Of a stretch of DNA of 64,000 nt, positions 21,401-29,871 are shown piece after piece. Below the pieces are notes generated by a model. That model saw nothing but the letters and a program-made list of their open reading frames with translations. It was not told where the DNA came from and made no database searches. Made by a program: the position numbers and the translations under genes. How positions within the stretch are numbered: the first letter of the stretch is position 1; each line of letters starts with the position of its first letter. Source of the DNA: Silurus meridionalis (lineage: Eukaryota; Chordata; Actinopteri; Siluriformes; Siluridae); contig NC_060885.1 of the NCBI RefSeq assembly GCF_014805685.1, positions 12,069,132 through 12,133,131 on the forward strand. The letters are read 5' to 3'.

Positions 21401-22223
21401 TTTGTGTGTGTTTAATTACTAGCAAAAGCAATAAAAAATGAAAGAAAATAAATATTTATTGTTTCTAATTTGATCATATCATTTCATGCATTTACCTAAG
21501 ATTAAAAATGTTCAAGAAATGTGTTTAAAACCTTAAGAATAATATGATTTATAATATGCTTTACTATTATTATTACTATCCAATCACTTACTATATACAC
21601 TCAGATGTAAAACTGAATAAATGTAAATGACTGTATATCTGAATCATGGTAAAAGTAAGGAGATTTTGGAAAATCATGCGAGATATAAACGTCGTGTATT
21701 TAAAATATATAAGTACTTAGTAAGAATTTTTTTAATTATAGTAAATCGGAGTTTTATTTAAACCTACAATTAACCCACATGTTTTTATAGCAACTGCCCT
21801 GAATTTCTATATACATCAAAGTGAAATTTAATCCGCATTCTTCGCTAGATCATTCTCCCTCAATACGAATAGGAAGCAGCCAAAGCTGTGGTCATTCTCT
21901 TAAAACTCCGATAAGGGGAAAACCAAATCCAGCGATGTAATAAATACAAAGGCTACCTGTTATAATTATAATGAACTGATTGCGCAGTTGACAGAAAGCG
22001 CTGCTGCAGTGACAGAGGAAGGTTAAACTTCAGCCGAGTCCTGCGATTTCCATCATCCTTAACTACGTCATATAAAACTGCACTAATAATGAGATCATAC
22101 TGAAATTGCAGAAATATCGCAAACGATTCGAAGGCAAAGTATGCAAGCGGTCTAAACAAGCTAATTTTTGCCAAAATGAACACTCACAGAAGTCCGGAAA
22201 AGTCTTCCAATGGTGGCGGCCAT
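15406..22223 (-). CDS. prdx3: Peroxiredoxin 3, mitochondrial thioredoxin-dependent peroxidase
   Basis: Exons in transcript order: 22223-22188, 20455-20371, 20283-20142, 17287-17152, 17013-16910, 15730-15565, 15456-15406. GT-AG throughout, 720 nt, 239 residues; human PRDX3 is 256. The N-terminus ([12 protein letters not shown], then many Arg, Ala and Ser, no acidic residue for ~45 positions) looks like a mitochondrial presequence. The core has the peroxidatic Cys92 in TFVCPTE and the resolving Cys213 in GEVCPASW, so it is a typical 2-Cys enzyme that reduces H2O2 and is recycled by thioredoxin 2. GGLG (135-138) and the C-terminal YF (234-235) are both present; this pair marks the eukaryotic type that is inactivated by over-oxidation. 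The start is chosen because ATG 22223 is the first Met of the presequence. Intron 3 holds nested transposons. Divergent from sfxn4, 241 bp between start codons. Confidence 0.97.
15950..16840. mobile_element. Mariner-like non-autonomous element interrupted by an L2-like fragment
   Basis: Two halves of one common fish repeat (ccactcctctgcgatgatcc... at 16010 and gcaggccactcaagatcttt... to gtgtgcttccaactctgtgg near 16745) are split by an antisense LINE-like block at about 16095-16330. Outer ends are too decayed to place. Lies in prdx3 intron 5. A second copy of the right half is at 55510-55640. Confidence 0.6.
16095..16330 (-). mobile_element. L2-like LINE 3' end, antisense
   Basis: The reverse complement matches the LINE tail at 33960-34197: blocks such as tggcaaggaaaaacttcctt, ctcattggggtgatatc, and aagcagctttacagaattta, ending at tcaagttta. 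Fragment nested within the mariner-like repeat in prdx3 intron 5. Confidence 0.65.
17152..17287 (-). other. prdx3: prdx3 exon 4: peroxidatic-cysteine exon
   Basis: Encodes [15 protein letters not shown] with the active-site Cys92, the conserved Thr and Pro around it, and the dimer-forming stretch up to NTPRK. Preceded by TTTTTTTGCAG and followed by GTAAAA. Essential for catalysis, so it serves as a check on the model. Confidence 0.95.
17765..19965 (-). mobile_element. Tc1-like transposon, decayed, carrying a hAT insertion
   Basis: Transposase remnants on the - strand: an N-terminal block at 19690-19505 ([20 protein letters not shown]) and a central block at 19254-19042 ([20 protein letters not shown], then [15 protein letters not shown]). 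The left subterminal sequence (tccacattttgtta) continues after the hAT copy as gccttatttcaaaatggatt, giving the usual end of this Tc1 group. The family matches the outer element at 4171-6707. Terminal repeats are degraded. Lies in prdx3 intron 3. Confidence 0.82.
17793..18762 (-). mobile_element. hAT-family element (GTF2IRD2/Charlie-like), 970 bp
   Basis: The ends are inverted (CAGGGGTGTCAAACTCA... and ...TGAGTTTGACACCCCTG). It is flanked by an 8-bp duplication with one mismatch (GGCTACAG 17785-17792, GGCTATAG 18763-18770). The - strand retains a piece of hAT transposase C-terminal domain ([17 protein letters not shown], then a shifted [18 protein letters not shown]), as found in the domesticated GTF2IRD2 protein. 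Internally deleted and non-autonomous. Inserted inside the Tc1-like element. Confidence 0.85.
20456..22187 (-). other. prdx3: prdx3 intron 1
   Basis: 1.7 kb AT-rich intron between the presequence exons. No repeat, RNA gene or second exon recognised. Confidence 0.75.
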
Positions 22224-22227
22224 GTTG
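22216..22227 (+). promoter_or_regulatory. prdx3: YY1-like site over the prdx3 start codon
   Basis: On the - strand the start context reads CAACATGGCCGC, close to the YY1 consensus (CAANATGGCNGC) that often lies just at or after transcription starts of vertebrate housekeeping genes. Sequence match only. Confidence 0.45.
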
Positions 22228-22464
22228 AAAGTGTGCAAAAGTGCGCTGCAGTTTGAGCGTCAAAAGTGCGCGCCGGCTACGCAGTCCTGCTGGCGCGTCG
22301 CGTCACGTGACACACTCACGGAAGTCTTTAGCGCTCTCCCACTGGATGTAGACATGTGTAGCCTGAATGACCTCCATCGCTATATGGTTTCGACTTTTTA
22401 CGTTTTTCTACTGCAGGCAGTTTGGGTGTAAGCGTAAAATAAATCGGTAACGTTGTTCAAAAAA
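22224..22464. promoter_or_regulatory. Bidirectional prdx3/sfxn4 promoter region
   Basis: Only 241 bp separate the two divergent start codons, so both promoters and 5' UTRs must lie here or overlap the first exons. The segment is richer in GC and CpG than its surroundings near 22255-22320 (gtgcgcgccggctacg, tggcgcgtcgcgtcacgtga). No TATA box is evident. Conserved linkage of the same two genes in mammals supports a shared control region. Confidence 0.7.
22302..22311. promoter_or_regulatory. GTCACGTGAC palindrome (CLEAR/E-box type)
   Basis: Perfect 10-bp palindrome in the middle of the shared promoter. It matches the binding site of bHLH-zip factors (TFEB/TFE3/MITF, also USF). Being symmetric, it could act on both genes. 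Confidence 0.55.
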
Positions 22465-22720
22465 ATGGACCCAAATTTAGAATACTGGCATCACAACGGG
22501 AAGGTGATTTACATGTGCATACAGCGATATTATAGATTGTATTATAACTTGCATACGATTGTTTTGTAACTTCTGTGCAATCATGCAATATTTTGCAGTC
22601 TTTCCTAAGCAGACTGCGCATCTGGTTGAATATTCTTGACCCCAGCTCTCTCCTGTCCTCTGATGTGAGTATAGGATCCACTCAGTTTCTGCTTTTGAAC
22701 ATATGACAAGTTCTAACTGG

Positions 22721-22790
<70 letters not shown>

Positions 22791-25700
22791 GGGGGGGGTT
22801 TTTCAATTCAAAACAAAAATCAGACCATTCCACCATTCTTTCACAATTTAAATTGTTATCCAAGAATCCTATTTAGGTCTAGTCAGGTCATGTCAGGTAG
22901 GATTTTAAACGTTGTCTCATCGTGCATTTGTACAGTGGAATAAAATTTATTTCTTGTGTATTAAAGTGTACAACACTTTGCAATCAGTGTTCTGTGTTTC
23001 CCAAATAAAACCAGCACACAATCAATATAAAATGAATAGTGAAGAATTCATCAATACACCAACTGAGTCTCACTTCAGGTGTGAGCCCACAATCAGGGAA
23101 GGCGTAGCTCATTCATAGTGAGGTGTAAACCATTGAAAATCTCAAAGGTTGCAAAATAATGACTATTTTTGTAAATGAATTGTATAGCAAGGGTGTAACC
23201 GCATTTCTCCGTAGTAGAAGGTAAATCTCTATGACCTTGAGCACAGGAACGCTCACTGATTGAATCATCATATGAGAACAGAGATTAAAGATGTAATACA
23301 GGGGGGAAAAATCCCCCAAAACACATAGCACACTCAACAACTAATGTACTGTATACTGATCAGTTTTCCAGATTAAACAGATGACATGTCATGTTGGCAG
23401 CAAATACAAAAATAACATGTTTAAGGACATGTGTACAATCCTAGATCTTGGAAAAAGTCCACAAAGCACAGTCTATAGAGATCAATTTGACTTGATTTGA
23501 GATCTTCCTTATTCCTGTTGATCTCTGTAGACTGTGATTTGTGGACTTTTCCAGTAAAGCCGTGTTGTAAAAAGGCTTTTGTGTTACACTTTTCAAAACG
23601 TATAATGTCTAGAATAAGGCATGCAAGATATTGGAGATATTTATATGGGTAAATTGCTTGATATTCAGAATGTCAGAACTGGTACTGATGATTTTGTTGC
23701 TTTGAAATGTCACATGTGTAGGTTTAAAATGTATAATTATCTATAAAGCTGCTTTGGGCTATTGATCTGAAGATTGTAACTTTTAATTCCAGCAAAACTC
23801 CAAAGTTGGACCCTTGTGCAAGAACCATAAACCTGGAGAACCATAAAGCTGCATTGGATAAAAATCTCTGACAAATGTTAAACTACAAATAATTGACTAT
23901 AATCAAAATGTAAAGTATTATACATCCAACTGTTTTACATGTGTTTTTGCTCTTAGGCTGAAATTGAAAACGCTCGTTCTCTGATTAGAAGAGAAGGGAA
24001 TCAGCAGAACAATGAAAAGGTATGTTTAGCCTTTTTGGTATAGGAATTCAGTAATATTATTCTACTCTTCTTGATTTTTTATTTTTTTGTTTATTTTTTT
24101 TTACATGATTTTTCTTTGTCTGTTTTCTAGGTCTCCAGTGCCTTGAAGCTTTCTCTTGTAAGTGGCTGTAGCAGTGCTATACTACCATAATGTTAGTAAT
24201 CTCTTACAGAAGTCAAGTACTTTATCATCCACAATGAAAGAATTGCAATTGTTTTATAAAAAAATTAAAAAATACTGAAATATATGTTGTCCTCTCTAGA
24301 GCTCTGTGCATGCTGATACTGGAGAGCCGATTTCCATTGTGTTTCGTCCACAAGGTAACACTTACTCGTAGTTGTTAGTAATACTTTGGCTGTATTTGAT
24401 CCACCTGGAGAAATTTATTTATTTATATTTTAATCAATTTTTGTATCTTTCCTGAATCTCACTCATGATCTAATGATAACAGTCATATTGTTTTGCAGCT
24501 TTTCTGCCTGTAGCGGCACCTTTGGTGAGTAATGATACACAGTACTGTTAATATTAATTTTCTGAAATGACCAACTAATTGCATGTATCACTTAAGTGGT
24601 ATCTCTTTCATCAGGGAAAATTGAAACTAACTTGTCAACATGTTCTGTTTAATGTCACTTTTCTCTGTTAACATATTATTCAATGAATAATTCTTGCTTT
24701 CTTTTCCTAACCTGTAGGTCATAGCAAGCTTTTTGCCACATAAAGGAGTGACACCTGCCTTGTTTTGGCAGGTAATGCAATTTAATTACTTACTGTCTAT
24801 GATTATTTGAAGATTTGTATTTTTTTTTTGTAACTGAGAATTTTTTTTCATTCTCCATTTGCAGTTTATGCTACAGAGCTACTCTGCAGGTTTCAACCAG
24901 GCTAACAGAAATGCAACAGCCTCGCCGGTAATCCAGAATTTTTTTTCTCTGCGTCAATCATTATCACTATGATCTATAATAATCATTATATCTATTACAT
25001 ACCTAAACTAAATTTTGGTCAGGTCTTTCAGAATACATTGGAATGACTTATTTGGGCATTGAACATAAAGAGCAAAAACATAATGAGTCTTTTGATTTTG
25101 TTAAGGACAATAAGCCCTCAATGAAACAGGCTCTTCTGATCACTGGAACAGTGGCGTATTCAACACTTACAGGGGTGAGACTTTCTTTGTTTATTAAATT
25201 GAGATAATTTACAATATAATCTGTTTTAACAGTCCCAAAAACTCTACCCTCTGATTCATACGTGAACAGTATTTTAATGGTATCTTGGTAGGCTCTTCCT
25301 CAAATTTTAATCCAGCGCCTAGCAGTCAGCAGTCGTTCAGCTCAGGCCTTCTGTAGGTCAGTGCTGCCTGTTCCTCTGTCAGGTCAGTAAAGCAGTCTGA
25401 TGTGCTTTCTAATTTTCTGTTATACTAACAATCATGGTGGTTTCTAATTTTCATCTTCTGTGAAATTCGTTTTGTTCTAAATTACCTATTAACCATTAAT
25501 AATATACATTCATTGACCATGGTCAGAGTCAGTTTTCCTTCAAACTGATGTTTTATGTAAACCTTTATTTGTATTTTTATTTACATGTATCTGCATAATT
25601 TAAACTATTGTGCTGCTGTAACATGATTGGCAGATTGCATAATTGCAGGTGTTCTTATTAAAGTGGCCTGTGAGTGTACTTACATCCAAACCCCATAGTG

Positions 25701-27017
25701 CATCCATTATTTTATTTTAGCAGTTTAACAGATCAATGGCTAAGTAAAGATTATACCATGTTATGTCATTATATTGCATTGAATCAAGGTTGGTAATGAA
25801 TTTTAAGAGGCCCAATATATATATATATATATATTAGAAAAGAAACAATTTAATTCTTTTTCGTTTTATTTTTTGTTCATCTGATATAAAATGACATTCA
25901 GTTTTTAAATGTAAGCATCCAGTTAAAACATTTATAAGGTATTTATAACGAATTGATTTTTTTTTTCTTTCTAGCTTGTTTGGCTGCCTTTAGTGTCTTC
26001 GTGGTGAGAAGTGAGGAATCAGAGAATGGTATAAAAGTCTATGACTGCAATGGAAATGCAGTTGGAATCTCAAAGGAAGCTGGATTTAAGGTGGGAATAT
26101 TGTAATCAGAAATTACATTTTTTTTTAAGTATATAAATTAAAATAATGAGTAAACTTCACTGTTTGACTTGGCCTATGAAAAACACTCTCAGGCATACAT
26201 AATACCGCTAACTATAAGTGTCTGACTGAAAATCTTACTGTGCACACTACTGTTATTTTCCCACTTTCCTCTGCCTCAGGCCGTAAAGGAGACAGCTATA
26301 TCTCGAGCAACTCTTTTTGGTACCACTGCAGTTGTTCCTAATCTACTTGTCCTCATTCTCAAGAGGTGATGATCACTTCAATGTCCCATGTAGTGTATTT
26401 TATTCACTCATTTACTCTCTGCCTGGTGCAATCTGTGTGAATACGTTTGTTTTGTCTCAGGACAAAGTTGGCCCAAAGAAACACACTGATGCTTGCTCCA
26501 GTTAGACACATCAGCACTGCAGTTGTCCTTGGCTTGATGATCCCTGCGTCTTTCAGTCTGTTTCCACAACTTGGCAAGGTAAAGTACATCAAACTGTCAT
26601 GATAGTTGTTACACCATTCTGCATTATTTATCCCAAATTAATTTAAAATTAATCACAAACCAGATTAACCACTGGGTAACAGATATCCTAACGAACCTAA
26701 AATATTTCCCCAAATAACAACTAATTAGTCTTTTAAACCCTTGATGACCCTAATCAGGATCAGAAAACCACCTTTATGCTCTTTTTTTAAAGAACATTCT
26801 TTGTCCCATGAACTTCATATCTGACCTCTGGTGCCCACACGAACCTAGTCACATATATGTAGTACTTTAGAATAACAATTACAATAGTAATTACTGGTTT
26901 TGTATGTGTTAAATGTCATTTTATTTCTGCTGTTTTTAGATTAAAAAGGAGCACGTAGAAAAAGAGCTGCAAAGTTTAACAGATGATGGGGAGCTGTTTT
27001 ACCACAGAGGACTCTAA
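22465..27017 (+). CDS. sfxn4: Sideroflexin 4, mitochondrial inner-membrane protein
   Basis: Exons: 22465-22503, 22599-22664, 23957-24019, 24131-24157, 24300-24354, 24499-24524, 24718-24771, 24865-24927, 25106-25174, 25292-25382, 25975-26090, 26280-26365, 26461-26578, 26940-27017. All are GT-AG; 951 nt, 316 residues (human 337). It begins MDPNLEYWHHNGKSFLSRLR and ends FYHRGL, as in mammals (FYHRGV). Family marks: the sideroflexin HPDTGE motif appears as HADTGE (residues 69-74), then four or five hydrophobic helices (AFLPVAAPLVIASFL; ALLITGTVAYSTL; PLSACLAAFSVFVV; LFGTTAVVPNLLVLIL; VVLGLMIPASFSLF). The GNAVGISKEAGFKAVKETAISR block is typical of the family. Known role: needed for mitochondrial Fe-S/complex I function; unlike SFXN1 it is not clearly a serine carrier. 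Two exons are very short (27 and 26 nt). Head-to-head with prdx3, tail-to-tail with dennd10. Confidence 0.95.
22724..22780. repeat. (TA)n microsatellite followed by GA/G runs
   Basis: About 56 bp of TA, then gagagagag and a G9-10 run to about 22798, in sfxn4 intron 2. Confidence 0.93.
23450..23552. other. Long near-perfect hairpin in sfxn4 intron 2
   Basis: The left arm 23450-23485 and right arm 23518-23552 are reverse complements over about 35 bp with roughly three mismatches or bulges (arms start ggaaaaagtccacaaa and end tttgtggacttttcc), separated by a ~32-nt loop. No terminal target duplication is visible. Could be a folded-back transposon end, or a pre-miRNA-like RNA. Confidence 0.7.
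23720..23885 (+). repeat. Short interspersed repeat, tail type 'ttggataaaaatctctgacaaatg'
   Basis: The end resembles the widespread fish SINE/LINE tail 'ttggataaaagcgtctgctaaatg'; the preceding text (gatctgaagattgtaac...ccagcaaaactcc) matches the usual body of that repeat. Decayed; family not named. Confidence 0.5.
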
Positions 27018-28067
27018 CAGACCTTAAAGACCAGCACTCGCAACATTTATATCATATCAAGTGAGCTTCCTAAGTGAGATTCCTAATGAGCTTCTGTATG
27101 GAAACCTGACTGAAAAAATACTATTTTGAAAGTAGTACTGATTACACCGAGTACTGATTGCTGCCTTTGCACATGCAGTTCATCTGAACAAATGTAACAC
27201 CCCACTACACTTTCAGTGGCGTATACCAAGTTTAGTGGAATTACTGAAACCGCAGCACTTTTTTCAGGACTGTGCTGGTAGTTTGGTCTGCACTGTTCTC
27301 AGCACTGTAGATGAACTGCGATCACTGATGCAGCACTGCTCGTGTACAGCCATATTCTCAATTAATGTCAAACAAGCAGTACATAATAAAACCATAACTC
27401 TTGGGAAATGGTACAGATTCATGTGTGAAATATTTGCATCTTAGACAGAACGGGTTTTTACAAAATATTGCTATTGGTACATTGTTAATTTTACACTGAA
27501 ATATCTTTAGAGAGCTTTACACTGGGCTTTCATTTTAATGCCATTAGAACTATCATGTTTGAAAAGACACTAGTATCATTTAAGAAAACAATTACAAATA
27601 TGGAAAGTGCATATGGAATATTTTTGGCACAAGTGCTCTTTTAGGCAGATGTCGGGCAAGAAAAAAAAAAAGGTTTTGGGTAAAAATAAAGAGCTTGTCA
27701 AGGCTGTGAGAAACAGATGATCGCTATTATCTTTATCTTATTATTAGCTTCCTGGTACCTTTTTTTTTTTTTTTTTTTAAACCATTGTATTGGCATAAAA
27801 ATCTATATAAACTATTTAATGAAGTGCTACCACAAAATACTCTCCATGTAGACTGTGTTCAAGTTTAGATTGATCCCGTAAAAATGTGTACATGTACATT
27901 GTACAACCATGGTCTTGGTCACTGAATGTGAATAGAACATCATAAAATCGCTATAAAACTTGTTTTGCGAATTCGTCCTTACAAGCATTTACAAGTCATA
28001 TGATCACATGGTGATTTCCTTCATTAGGCTTGCCTCGATTTCATCAAGTCATAGGGAACTGGATTAT
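27018..28067. other. Convergent sfxn4 and dennd10 3' ends
   Basis: 1.05 kb between the two stop codons; no gene seen. For sfxn4 there are AATAAA hexamers at about 27384 and 27685. For dennd10 no AATAAA is seen on the - strand; an ATTAAA-type signal near 27816 is possible. The two 3' UTRs probably abut or overlap. Confidence 0.6.
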
Positions 28068-29820
28068 TTAGATCTTCAGGAGCTGCTCAGCTGCAGCTAA
28101 GTGGAAGAGGAAGTTCTCGGTCGCTGGAGGAAGATGACGTCGCTTCAGTGAGTCCAACGTGAGCTTTGTGTCGTCCCCTTCCTCAGCGAGGGACGCCAAG
28201 TTGTTAAGGATCTCCTTTGTCTTTACAGAGATATCCTAATGTCAAAGACAGAATGACTTAATATTTAATAACTACGTTTCTTTTCCCTTAGTGTTCTCTA
28301 AATCCAAATTTACCTTGGTAACTTGAGCGTCTGTGCGATCAGCATCTTCTGCAGACTGGACAATCAAGTGGCCAATTTCCTTATGCAGTTTCCCCATAGC
28401 CATGGCCTCTGAAAATAAAAGGGGGGAAAAAAAATCATGTTGTGTAACAAAGAGCATTTCAATTGCCCTTTTATTTCATATTGAAATTAATTTAACAGTA
28501 TAAGTCATTAGTAGCAGGCTCATTTTTTAAGGTCTTACCTTTTGCATGTTGAGCTACGGTGATTTCGCTGTCTGGGAGACGCACAAAAACATCAAAGAGA
28601 TCTGATCTGTTGATGACCTCAGGATCAACAAAGCCTGCCACATATCCTGAAAGCATATAAAGAAACAGGAGGAAAGAGATTATCGGATTGTCTCAGCAAC
28701 TTTACAGAACGTAAAAATGATTATAAGTGATTATAAGTACCATGTGCATTGGAGTGTATGCAAAATACGTGAAAGATGCGATACGTCAAACATTTTTCTG
28801 TTGTGAGGTTTTTCCATATCTTACCTGTACATGATCTGAGGTTGTCCAACTCTCTGTCCTCCAGATGGACATAAGGGTGGAGAATAGACCAGTCTTTCCG
28901 ATGCCATGTCAGGGTTGGAAGTGCTCTGGTGTTAAAAAGTACAAATATAAACTATATATATTTCACGTCAGAGAAGAGGAACAACTTCTCTCTAGTCGGT
29001 ACTTCATGGCCCTCTGCATATCTGTAGGCACACGAATCTTGAATCTCATGTAAAGGTTAAGAATACTGCAGTTTCACACACCCTCTAACAAGAACTAATA
29101 TTTCTTGCCAAACACTCATTTTGCTGCATACTGGACATTGCCATTTCTATTTCCAGAAAACAGCAGAATCAATTCTAAATAACTAATCACTAAACATCAC
29201 AAATTAATCCTTGGATGATATGATATAGGGGTGTAACAATATAAAAAAATCCATGGTTTCGCTAGGTACCTCGGTTTTTAAGTCACAGTTTGGTTTAATT
29301 TCGGTATAGTGAGGGGAGAAGAAATGCAAAACGTAAACTTGCTTGTCTTTTTTTTTATTTTATTAAAGTTGTTTATTATTATTAACATTTGTGAACATTA
29401 ACAGTTTTTAAAGCAATTTAAAATAAAAATCTAATTTATTAAATCTAATTAATGATTAATTTTTTTTATAATATTGATTAAATTGAGAATAAATATCCAT
29501 ACCACAAGACAGGGACACTGCTCTACTTGGTCCTTACCGGAAATTTTTTTACAATTTTTCTGCGCATGAGAAAACTCAATAAATTCCTGTCATTGCCAAA
29601 GTTTTTACGAATGTCTAGCGATATATTATATATATTAAATAAAATTAATCACATTTTATAAACTACATTGCATTAATTTGATTTATTTTATATATTTTAT
29701 TCTTGCAAGTGCAAAGTGTAGGCTAAAAAACTTGCCACTTAATATGTTTGCAAGGGAACTTTTTTTTACAATGTTTTAACAATGTTCTGCATGTAAAACA
29801 AGAATCGAATTCGTACACGT

Positions 29821-29871
<51 letters not shown>

